A stretch of DNA of 64,000 bases from CAVQJU01 sp963755195 (GTDB lineage Bacteria > Acidobacteriota > Vicinamibacteria > Vicinamibacterales > CAVVIG01), in the NCBI GenBank assembly GCA_963755195.1, contig CAVWIZ010000008.1, positions 248,001 through 312,000 of the forward strand, read 5' to 3'. The notes below the pieces were generated by a model. The model saw nothing but the letters and a program-made list of their open reading frames with translations, had not been told where the DNA came from and did not search any database. Below, piece after piece: positions 1 to 7,187 of the stretch. Numbering within the stretch: the first letter of the stretch is position 1; the number at the start of each line of letters is the position of its first letter. Position numbers and translations under genes: made by a program.

Positions 1-525
1 CTGATTGAAATCGGGAAGGGCGGCGCGTTCAGCTTCGTCGCCGGCCACGCGCACGAGGCCGAGGCGCCGATAGCCAGCGGCGTCGTGCACTTCGACCCGG
101 CGGATCCGTCTCACGGCGACGTTCGGCTGGAGTTCGACGCCGCGGCGATCCGCATTACGGGCAAGGGCGAACCGCCCGGTGACGTGCCGAAGGTGCAGCA
201 GGTGATGCTCAGCGAGCAGGTGCTCGACGCGGCCCGTTATCCGAAGATCACGCTCGAGAGCACCAGCGTCGCCGTGGCGTCTGGCAGGTCCGCGGGCGCG
301 ACGATGTTCGACCTGACGATGACCGGCAAGTTGTCGCTCCACGGCGTCACGAAGCCGTTCAACGCGCCGGTCAGGGTCGTCCTCGACGGCGCAACGTTGA
401 CGGCCACGGGCAAGTTTTCCATCAAGCAGACCGATTTCGGCATCAAACCCATCTCGGTCGCCGGCGTCGTCAACGTCAAGGACGCCCTGAACCTCACCTT
501 CACCATCGTCGCGCGAGAGCGTTAG
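1..525 (+). CDS. YceI-like domain protein, 5' end outside window
   Basis: The frame is open from base 1, so the start and any signal peptide lie upstream; 174 residues are visible. The product begins LIEIGKGG and has the early GHAHE motif expected of YceI-like proteins, followed by alternating beta-strand sequence ending KDALNLTFTIVARER. The YceI family has a lipocalin-like barrel that binds isoprenoid-type lipids, usually in the periplasm; the ligand here is unknown. The next gene starts 31 bases downstream on the same strand behind its own AGGAG, so the two may be cotranscribed. The family call rests on overall pattern and the His-containing motif. Confidence 0.82.
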   Translation: MIEIGKGGAFSFVAGHAHEAEAPIASGVVHFDPADPSHGDVRLEFDAAAIRITGKGEPPGDVPKVQQVMLSEQVLDAARYPKITLESTSVAVASGRSAGATMFDLTMTGKLSLHGVTKPFNAPVRVVLDGATLTATGKFSIKQTDFGIKPISVAGVVNVKDALNLTFTIVARER

Positions 526-555
526 AATCTCCTCTGCCGAAGGAGCGGCCTGTCG

Positions 556-1890
556 ATGAGAGCCTTGAGGGTGGTGCGGGCGGCGCTTGCGCTGTACGTG
601 CTCGCCGGAACGTCCTCGGCGCTGGCACAAAGCGGGAGAAGCGGTGACCACTGGGTCGGCACCTGGGCCACGGCGGTCGTTGCGCGTCCGCAGGCCAGCC
701 CGGGCAGCGGACAGCCGCCCCAGATCTCACCAGGTCCGCAGCCGCAAGCGCCGCCACAATCTCAACAACTTCAACAGGGCCGCGGCCAGGCGCCGCCGCT
801 CAACTTCAACAACCAGACCCTACGGCAGATCGTGCACACGAGCATCGGGGGCGACCGGGTGCGAGTCGTGTTGAGCAACGCGTTCGGGACCGCACCGCTC
901 GGCGTCGGCGCCGCCAACGTCGCGCTGCGTCAGAGAGATGCCGCCATCGTGCCTTCGTCGGCTCGCGCGCTCACTTTCGCTGGCAGCCCCGCCACGACGA
1001 TCGCGGCCGGGGCGATTGCGATCAGCGACCCGGTCGGCGTCGCCGTGCCGGCGTTCGCCGATCTCTCGATCGACATTTTCCTCCCCGGCGACACGGCGGC
1101 GTCGGCCTCCCCTCTGACCATTCACAACGGCGCGCTCCAGACGAGCTACGTGTCCACGACCGGCAACTACGCCGGCTCGACGGAGTTGCCGGTGATGACC
1201 ACGACACAGGCGTGGTTCTTTCTGTCGCGGGTAGAGGTGACGGCGCCCGAGCAAGCGGGCGCGGTCGTGGTGTTCGGCGACTCCATCACCGACGGCACGC
1301 GCTCGACGCCAGACGCCAACAACCGGTGGCCCGACTACCTCGCGAAGCGGCTGATGGCGCAGGCGACGAGCAACCGGACGAGCATGATGGGCGTCTTGAA
1401 CCAGGGCATCGCGGGCAACCGCGTGTTGAGCGACGGCGCCGGCGTGAGCGCGCTGGCGCGGTTCGATCGCGACGTGCTCGTGCAGAGCGGTGTCACGCAC
1501 GTCATCGTGCTCGAAGGGATCAACGACCTCGGCCTCGGCGGCCAGAATCCTCCGAGCGCCGCCGACATCATCGCGGGCCATCGGCAGCTCGTCGAGCGGG
1601 CGCGTGCGCACGGGCTCAAGGTGATCGGCGCGACGCTCCTGCCGTTTGAGGGCACCACGTTCCCCGGCTACTACTCCCCGGAGAAAGACGCGCGCCGTCA
1701 GGCGGTGAACGACTGGATTCGCACCGGCAAGGCGTACGACGGTGTCATAGACTTCGACATGGCGCTGCGCGATCCGGCCCGGCCGACACAGCTCCTGCCG
1801 CACTTCAAAGCGGACGACAACCTGCACCTGAACGACGCGGGCTACCAGGCCATGGCCAACGCTGTCAACCTTGCGCTTCTTCGAAGATAG
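556..1890 (+). CDS. Secreted SGNH/GDSL-family hydrolase
   Basis: 444 residues. The first 25 form a signal peptide (MRALRVVRAALALYVLAGTS, ending SALAQ), followed by a Pro/Gln-rich linker. The SGNH blocks appear in order in the C-terminal half: nucleophile motif VVFGDSITDG, block II GIAGNRVL, block III EGINDLG, and the terminal DNLHLNDAGY carrying the catalytic His. This is the layout of secreted GDSL esterases and lipases that act on ester-linked carbohydrate or lipid substrates. The N-terminal region of roughly 200 residues before the nucleophile is an accessory beta-rich domain seen in many Actinobacteria and Acidobacteria members. AGGAG lies 10 bases before the ATG. The amidohydrolase gene follows 15 bases after the stop. 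Confidence 0.93.
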   Translation: MRALRVVRAALALYVLAGTSSALAQSGRSGDHWVGTWATAVVARPQASPGSGQPPQISPGPQPQAPPQSQQLQQGRGQAPPLNFNNQTLRQIVHTSIGGDRVRVVLSNAFGTAPLGVGAANVALRQRDAAIVPSSARALTFAGSPATTIAAGAIAISDPVGVAVPAFADLSIDIFLPGDTAASASPLTIHNGALQTSYVSTTGNYAGSTELPVMTTTQAWFFLSRVEVTAPEQAGAVVVFGDSITDGTRSTPDANNRWPDYLAKRLMAQATSNRTSMMGVLNQGIAGNRVLSDGAGVSALARFDRDVLVQSGVTHVIVLEGINDLGLGGQNPPSAADIIAGHRQLVERARAHGLKVIGATLLPFEGTTFPGYYSPEKDARRQAVNDWIRTGKAYDGVIDFDMALRDPARPTQLLPHFKADDNLHLNDAGYQAMANAVNLALLRR

Positions 1891-1905
1891 TGCGGACCTT
1901 CACAC

Positions 1906-3561
1906 ATGAAACCATTCACCCTCGCCGTCGCCGCCACGCTTGTCGCCGCCACCGCGTCCGCTCAAACGCCAGCGAGCCCGGAGTGCGCGGGTGCCCGCGA
2001 CCTCAGGCTGATCAACGGCAAGATCGCCACCATGGACGCGAAAAACTCCGTCGTCTCCGAGGTGACGATCCAGGACGGCGTCATTACCGCGGTCGGGCGC
2101 GGCAGCGGCGGCCGGCTCAGCCCGTGCACGAAGGTCGCCGACCTGCGCGGCCGCACGGCCGTTCCGGGCCTCATCGACAACCACAACCACATCGTCCTGC
2201 TCGGTCTGCGGCCGGGGTACGACACGCGGCTTGAAACCGCCGCGTCGATCGCCGACGTGCAGGCGGCGATTAAAGCCCGGGCGAAAGACGTGCCGGCGGG
2301 TGAATTCATCACGGCAATGGGGGGCTGGAACTCGGCACAGTTCACCGAGAAGCGGCTGCCGACCCTGCAGGAGTTGGAGGCCGCCGATTCCGCACATCCC
2401 GTCATCGTGTATCAGTCGTTCACCGGCCCGGCGGCCGTCAACGCCCGCGGCAAGGCGTTCTTCGCCGGCAAGGGAATCGCGGTCAGCGAGGCGGGCGCCA
2501 TTGCCATCAACGCGCCGTCGGTGGCGGCGCTCAACGCCCTGCGCGCGGGGCAGACGCTCGCCGACCAGAAGCGTGGAACGCTCGACGCCATGGCGTATTC
2601 GGCGCGTGTCGGCGTGACGACGAATGTCGATATGGGCGCGTTTGTCATTCCCGGGCTGCCGGACATTCAGGACTCGTTCGCCTCCGACAACCTCGCCAGC
2701 GCCGATCCGTTCCGGATGTACGACGCGATGGCCGCGCTTCACCTCGAGAGCAAGATGCCGGTCCGCGTCCGGATGTTTTTTCTCAGCATGGACACCAGGC
2801 CGGACGTCCCGATGCTGAAGCAGCGTCTGCTGAACAACTTTCGCGGGTTCGGCGACGACATGCTGCGCCTGTCCGGCGTCGGTGAGTTTGCGACGAGCTG
2901 GCCGCTCTTTGGACAGGCGCCGCCAACCAACTACGTCGCCGCGCTGCAGCTCGTGGCCTCGCAGGGATGGGCGTTTCAGCAGCACAGCCTGTCGCCCGCC
3001 GAAGACAAGCTCGCCATCGAGACATTTGAAGCAGTCAACAAGACCATGCCGATTGCCGGCCTGCACTGGTCGATCGCACACGCGCCGCGCATCGACGCGC
3101 CGACGATTGCCCGTCTCAAGGCGATCGGCGCGGGCGTGGCCGTGCATCCGTTCGGGTATCTCGCCGGCGCGCCGGGGGCCGGTCCCCCGCTGCGGACCAT
3201 CGTGGACAGCGGTATACACGTGGGCGCCGGCTCGGATTCCGCGCAGATCTCGACGCTCAATCCGTGGCTGATGATCTACTACATGGTGACCGGCAAGAAC
3301 TCGTCCGGCGTGCTGATCAACCCCGGGCAGCTCCTCACGCGGATGGAAGCCCTGCGGCTGTACACCGCGGAGAACGGCTGGTTCCTCCACGAGGACAAGC
3401 TCGGGACCATCGAACCCGGCAAGCTCGCCGACATCGTCGTCCTGAGCGACGACTACTTCGATCCGGTGAAAGTGCCGGACGAGGGAATCAAGAAGCTCAG
3501 GGCCGTGCTGACTATTGTCGACGGCAAGGTCGTGCACGACGAGACGAGGGTCGCCAGATGA
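1906..3561 (+). CDS. Secreted metal-dependent amidohydrolase (YtcJ-like)
   Basis: 551 residues with a signal peptide (MKPFTLAVAATLVAATASAQ). The N-terminal beta-sandwich leads into the metal motif H-N-H at residues 93-95 (PGLIDNHNHIVL). Later amidohydrolase signatures are AHAPRID, VHPFG, GAGSDSAQ (the Asp ligand region) and the C-terminal GTIEPGKLADIVVLS followed by VDGKVV, which rebuilds the sandwich domain. Family members hydrolyse amide or ester bonds with one or two Zn ions; the substrate cannot be read from sequence. The gene follows the SGNH hydrolase closely and probably shares its transcript. A palindrome at 3593-3613 lies 31 bases downstream. Confidence 0.92.
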   Translation: MKPFTLAVAATLVAATASAQTPASPECAGARDLRLINGKIATMDAKNSVVSEVTIQDGVITAVGRGSGGRLSPCTKVADLRGRTAVPGLIDNHNHIVLLGLRPGYDTRLETAASIADVQAAIKARAKDVPAGEFITAMGGWNSAQFTEKRLPTLQELEAADSAHPVIVYQSFTGPAAVNARGKAFFAGKGIAVSEAGAIAINAPSVAALNALRAGQTLADQKRGTLDAMAYSARVGVTTNVDMGAFVIPGLPDIQDSFASDNLASADPFRMYDAMAALHLESKMPVRVRMFFLSMDTRPDVPMLKQRLLNNFRGFGDDMLRLSGVGEFATSWPLFGQAPPTNYVAALQLVASQGWAFQQHSLSPAEDKLAIETFEAVNKTMPIAGLHWSIAHAPRIDAPTIARLKAIGAGVAVHPFGYLAGAPGAGPPLRTIVDSGIHVGAGSDSAQISTLNPWLMIYYMVTGKNSSGVLINPGQLLTRMEALRLYTAENGWFLHEDKLGTIEPGKLADIVVLSDDYFDPVKVPDEGIKKLRAVLTIVDGKVVHDETRVAR

Positions 3562-3592
3562 CACGGATTGCGGCGTGGCGGTTCTCGCAGTA

Positions 3593-3613
3593 GCCCTTCG
3601 ACAGGCTCAGGGC
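3593..3613. repeat. REP-like palindrome
   Basis: Short imperfect palindrome (GCCCTTCGACAGGCTCAGGG and one more base), a widespread bacterial REP type whose translations give the peptide PEPVEG. It is followed by a hairpin at 3624-3655 (arms GGCACCCCAACGCGG and CCGCGTTGGGTGCC, 3-base loop) that could act as a terminator for the amidohydrolase, though no T-run follows. Confidence 0.7.
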
Positions 3614-3657
3614 AGCCAGCCAAGGCACCCCAACGCGGCTGCCGCGTTGGGTGCCCC

Positions 3658-3887
3658 GCCAACCGAGCAAGCTTGCCGGAACTGCGGTCCTTCGGTTCAT
3701 TCCCTTCGCTCGAGAATCGAGCGCTCGTTGGCCGCGGCGATCAACGGGTTATCCCATCGACATCCGTACAGCGGGATCTGCATTCGGGTTATCACCGGGC
3801 CATGTGATCGCTCGACTGTGATCGCCGCAATGAGAACCTGCGGCCCGCAGTTAGCGCCATCGCGTCCGGCCGCGCTTGACGGTTGGC
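3658..3887. mobile_element. MITE-like element, left copy (inverted)
   Basis: A 230-base noncoding block bounded by GCCAACCG and CGGTTGGC, matching the reverse complement of 4720-4930 along its whole length. Shared landmarks include GGAACTGCGGTCCT, GCCGCGGCGATCAA, GTACAGCGGGATCTGCATTC and ATGAGAACCTGCGGCCCGCA. It has a roughly 19-base extra hairpin (CGCTCGAG-AAT-CGAGCG) absent from the other copy, and lacks the outer part of the terminal inverted repeats that the right copy has. No coding sequence is visible. REP palindromes lie just outside both ends. Confidence 0.75.
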
Positions 3888-3892
3888 TGGCC

Positions 3893-3912
3893 GCCCTGAG
3901 CCCGTCGAAGAG
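3893..3912. repeat. REP-like palindrome, inverted relative to 3593
   Basis: GCCCTGAGCCCGTCGAAGAG, the reverse orientation of the palindrome at 3593-3613, so the left MITE-like copy is bracketed by inverted REP sequences. Confidence 0.6.
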
Positions 3913-4015
3913 CGACCGACGTTGATCAAGAGCGGACTACCTACGTGCTACTATCTCGCCGCAGTGGCGCCTAACCACGTTAGCCAGACAGGACGTTGCC
4001 AGATTTGCGAACCAC

Positions 4016-4474
4016 ATGATCAAGAAGGTGCTTCTCGTCGTACTTTTCGTGGCGGTCGCGCTGGTCACCGTCGCCTCGGTGATGTACGTCCGGAATACCA
4101 GCCCGATCGTGCCAACGATCTCTGCTGTGGAAGCCGCCGACACCAGCAGACCGTATGTCGTTAAACTCCACGCCCAATGGTGCCCGATCTGCATGCTGAC
4201 CAAGACGGTCTGGTCGCAAATCGAAGCGGCGTACTCAGGACGTGCGAATGTTGTGGTTCTTGATTTCACGAATCAGGCGACTACGGACCGGAGCAGAGCC
4301 GAAGCCAAGAGACTCGGACTTGAGAAGTTCTTCGATGACAATGCCGGCGCGACAGGCACGATTGCCGTTCTCGATGGCCGCACCAAGGAAGAGGCAGCCT
4401 CGATCCACGGAATCCGAGGCTTCGATGAGTATCGCGCGGCCATTGATGCGAGCCTGCCCGAGGTGAAGAGGTAG
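4016..4474 (+). CDS. Membrane-anchored thioredoxin-fold protein
   Basis: 152 residues. One N-terminal hydrophobic helix (residues about 4-24, KVLLVVLFVAVALVTVASV) anchors a thioredoxin-like domain with the redox motif W55-C-P-I-C59 in HAQWCPICM. The C-terminal half (IAVLDGRTKEE) fits the later strands, but the usual cis-Pro is not evident, so the oxidoreductase type (thioredoxin, TlpA or DsbD-C-like) is uncertain. The gene stands alone between two inverted MITE-like elements, with no operon partner on its strand. The short interval between the copies suggests it could be mobilised with them (inference). No strong ribosome-binding site is visible. Confidence 0.85.
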   Translation: MIKKVLLVVLFVAVALVTVASVMYVRNTSPIVPTISAVEAADTSRPYVVKLHAQWCPICMLTKTVWSQIEAAYSGRANVVVLDFTNQATTDRSRAEAKRLGLEKFFDDNAGATGTIAVLDGRTKEEAASIHGIRGFDEYRAAIDASLPEVKR

Positions 4475-4692
4475 CCGCTGGCAATGCGGATCGAGCACAA
4501 GAACGAGTTGCCGGCACCGTTTGCGGGGTCGCTGCGACTCGTCTTTGTTCTGTTGCGGCGAGCCGTCTAACTCCGAAGCAGCCGTCGGCGCGTCGATGTC
4601 ACGGAGCGGCGCGGCTGACGCGCACGGTGACGGGATGAGAAGTGGTTCGAGGAATCTGACGGCTGACCAGACGCGGCTGAAACGCGAGCGCC
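4475..4692. other. Intergenic, nothing recognised
   Basis: No convincing frame, repeat or RNA structure was seen between the thioredoxin-fold gene and the right MITE-like element. The full gene-free stretch 4475-4966 consists of this segment plus the element. Confidence 0.5.
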
Positions 4693-4957
4693 AGCCGCTC
4701 CTGACCGGCGTCGCTCGCGGCCAACCGTCAAGCAAGGCCGGTCTCGATCGCATTAACTGCGGGCCGCAGGTTCTCATCGCGGCGATCACGGTCGAGCGAT
4801 CACTGGCCGTCTGATAACCCGAATGCAGATCCCGCTGTACAGATGTCGACGGGATAACCCCTTGATCGCCGCGGCAGCGTGAGGGTACGAACCGCAGGAC
4901 CGCAGTTCCGGCGTTGCTTGCCCGGTTGGCAGCGAGCGATGCCGGCCAGGAGCGGCT
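4693..4957. mobile_element. MITE-like element, right copy with about 50-bp terminal inverted repeats
   Basis: 265 bases. The left end begins AGCCGCTCCTGACCGGCG and continues TCGCTCGCGGCCAACCG; the right end read on the other strand gives AGCCGCTCCTGGCCGGCA and TCGCTCGCTGCCAACCG, continuing to CAAGCAA-GCCGG on both. That is about 50 bases of imperfect terminal inverted repeat. The interior is shared in inverse orientation with 3658-3887. There is no transposase frame inside, which fits a non-autonomous element; no target-site duplication was recognised. Confidence 0.75.
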
Positions 4958-4966
4958 GCTCTGCAG

Positions 4967-5291
4967 CTATTCGGCCTTGGCGCCCAGTTCGCGAAGTTGC
5001 GCCTTGATCCTGCGCAGCTCACGGTCAACTCTGATGAGGCCACGAACCGTGGGCAGGACGACATCGTGGCTGCTGAAGCCGCTGTAGTTGGCCACTGACT
5101 TGTCGGTGTTCACCGGCTGTCGAGTGTTTCGCATCGCTATAGAAATACGGATTGCCGAAGGCTGCCCTGATCTCGTCGATCCTGCCCGCAAACTCGTGCG
5201 CTTCTGAAAGGAGGGCGGTCTTTCGTGTCGTGGCCTCTGAGAGTCTCGTCAACAAGCGCTCAATTTCAATCGCCCGCTCACCGTCGTCCAC
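4967..5291 (-). CDS. Small hypothetical protein, frameshifted
   Basis: Two overlapping minus frames join into one plausible protein of about 107 residues. The N-terminal part, from a GTG at 5291, reads MDDGERAIEIERLLTRLSEA ... AFGNPYFYSDAK; the C-terminal part continues in the frame one base on as PVNTDKSVANYSGFSS ... LRELGAKAE. The switch lies near 5120-5130 and removing one base restores the frame. The N-terminus and C-terminus look helical and coiled-coil-like. I do not recognise a family. The stop is 9 bases from the MITE-like element's end, so insertion may have set the 3' boundary. Confidence 0.5.
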
Positions 5292-5330
5292 AACGCACCT
5301 CGCGCTGACCTGAGCGACGACTACGCGTCT

Positions 5331-5804
5331 CTACGAAGCTTGTCGCCGGCCGAGGCCGCCGAGGAGGCCCCCTATGGCGCCACTCATCACTCCCGCGACG
5401 GTCCCAACCACGGGAAAGATGAAAATCTGCCGCGCGTAGACGTAGTTCGCGTACGCCCGCAGGCTTTCAAAACCGCTCTGTCGAAAATCAGACACCAGAT
5501 TCTGCCAGTCGGATCGATAGCGGATCGTGTCGAGGAACAGGTTGACGCGGAGGATGCCGAGCAGCAGGAACAGGACGAACGTGATCGCCCCCGCGGTTGC
5601 CCCGGCCTTGATCGCGTCGGTGACATCTCCACCGCGCCGGCGAGCCAGAAATCCCGGGACGCCCAGCAGCAGGAACACGCCGCCGAACATCAGGCCGACA
5701 CCGAGGGCGGTGTCTTCGGCGAGCGGAGCGATCACGGTAGAAACCAGGATCCAGCCGCCGAGGAGGGTGCCGAGGGCGATCCCGAACGCAACGGGCTTCG
5801 TCAT
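5331..5804 (-). CDS. Small polytopic membrane protein
   Basis: 157 residues starting MTKPVAFGIALG. Four hydrophobic segments are clear: residues about 5-25, 35-55, 69-92 and 126-150, the last Gly-rich (GTVAGVMSGAIGGLLGG). A soluble loop lies between the third and fourth (IRYRSDWQNLVSDFRQS). I recognise no family; DUF4199-like proteins have a similar layout, but the match cannot be tested here. It is the last gene of a minus-strand run that begins with the iron-sulfur subunit at 9844, separated by 20 bases from the gene upstream of it. Confidence 0.75.
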   Translation of the reverse strand: MTKPVAFGIALGTLLGGWILVSTVIAPLAEDTALGVGLMFGGVFLLLGVPGFLARRRGGDVTDAIKAGATAGAITFVLFLLLGILRVNLFLDTIRYRSDWQNLVSDFRQSGFESLRAYANYVYARQIFIFPVVGTVAGVMSGAIGGLLGGLGRRQAS

Positions 5805-5824
5805 GCTCGCCTTCTTCCTCGGTG

Positions 5825-6091
5825 CTAAGTGGTCCAACGCCTCACATGCGCTGAACGAGCCTCCGGATCGCGAAATCTCACGAGGTGCATGATGCCAAGC
5901 GAAAACCACACCCCCGCGCTCCCGAGCGCGATGCCCAGCGAGACGGGATGCGGGCTGCCGAACGTCGTGTATCTCAGGATGACCGACCACACGCCGAGCG
6001 CAATAAACAGGAGACCGGACACCTGCGGGCGCCGCGGAAAGCACAAGCCGGCCGCCGCCAGCAGACCCAACCAGACCACAAAGCCCAGCAT
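5825..6091 (-). CDS. Small membrane protein, 88 residues
   Basis: Starts MLGFVVWLGLLAAAGLCFP behind a good AGGAGG. Three hydrophobic stretches (residues about 2-18, 25-40 and 50-70) are followed by a charged tail (VRFRDPEARSAHVRRW). No recognised family. It sits 21 bases after the VOC gene's stop on the same strand, so it is probably cotranscribed with it. Confidence 0.7.
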   Translation of the reverse strand: MLGFVVWLGLLAAAGLCFPRRPQVSGLLFIALGVWSVILRYTTFGSPHPVSLGIALGSAGVWFSLGIMHLVRFRDPEARSAHVRRWTT

Positions 6092-6112
6092 GCTCCGGTC
6101 CTCCTCTGTTTC

Positions 6113-7121
6113 CTACTGCGCCGTTGCGGTCGCGAAGTCGCCGACCAGCTCGAGATTCAGGCCGTTCGGGTCCTTCACGAACACGTTGCGCACGGTTTCG
6201 CTCCACACCACGAGCTCGCCGTCGCGGGAGATGACGCGGATGCCGTCCGCCTTCATTTTCGCGAGCAGCGTCGCGATGTGCGCCACGCGAATCGCCATGC
6301 CGGAGGAGCCCGGGTCGGGCACGCGCAGCGAGAACTCCTTGCGCGGCATCCCCTTGAATTCGGTGAACTCGATCCGCACCTTGCTGCCTGGCATCACGCC
6401 GGCAACGGAGCGGAACGACGAGCCTTTCGGAAGGCCCATCAGGTCGAGCATCGCGGCGTCGGTCGAGAACTTCTGATCGCCGGTCACGTCCACGCCGAGC
6501 GTGCCGTGCCAGAACTTCATCGACGTGTCGAGGTCGCCAACCGTCAGGCCCATGATCGAGCCGATGAGATTGCCCGCCGGTGCGTCGGCCGGCGCCGGCG
6601 CCTGAACGGCTTCGACGATATAGCCGTCGGGGTCCTTGAAGAAGATCGCTTTCACGTCGCCGAGTGGGGTCTTGACGCTGACCGGAGCGCCAGACTTTGT
6701 GAGGATCCGCGCGCCAACCTTCTTCAACGCGGCGGCCACGGGCTCGATGTCGCGCACCAGGAACTTCATGTGCGGCGCGCCCGGATCCCAGATCTCCGGC
6801 TCGGCCGGATGGCGCTCGACGTTCGTGAACTGCGTCAGCTCGAAGTTCATCCCGTAGCCGTTCCCCGGGATTTGCGTCATCGCGACGCGAAGAGTGACGC
6901 CAGGCGAGTTCGTCAGAATGGGCACCGCGCTCGTTCGCAAATGGCCGCACCTGCCCCGTGAGTCCGAACACGTCCGTGTAGAACGCGAGCGTCTTCTCCA
7001 CGTCGCTTGTGGCATGGATGGCGTGCATGAAGCCGACGAGCGCCGACGACGGCGGCGCCTGAGCGCCGACAACGCCGCCAAGGAGCAGCGTGGAAACCAC
7101 GGCAACGAACATACGGCGCAT
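6113..7121 (-). CDS. Secreted two-domain VOC (glyoxalase-fold) protein, frameshifted
   Basis: The start MRRMFVAVVSTLLLGGVVGA (ATG at 7121, GGAGAG upstream) gives a signal peptide and the first VOC half (HAIHATSDVEKTLAFYTDVF). The frame breaks near 6925 at FANER and continues in another frame as AVPILTNSPGVTLRVAM. The full product is about 335 residues with two paired VOC modules; signatures include HMKFLVRDIEPVAAALKK, FFKDPDGYIVEAVQ, MGLTVGDLDTSMKFW and FVKDPNGLNLELVG. VOC enzymes are metal-dependent isomerases, dioxygenases or resistance proteins; export suggests a periplasmic role. It lies downstream of the molybdenum hydroxylase genes. Confidence 0.85.
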
Positions 7122-7141
7122 TATTGGTCTCTCCAAGACCC

Positions 7142-7185
7142 GAACCGTGAACCCTGAACCGTGAACCCGTGAACCGTGAACCTTT
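7142..7185. repeat. 7-nt direct-repeat array between operon genes
   Basis: Six tandem units of GAACCGT / GAACCCT / GAACCCGT fill the gap between the stop of the molybdopterin subunit (7188) and the VOC start (7121). Confidence 0.85.
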
Positions 7186-7187
7186 GC

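Noticed and set aside
1900..3564. 554-codon minus-strand frame
   Set aside because: Antisense shadow of the amidohydrolase gene, with Arg/Gly-rich composition and no motifs.
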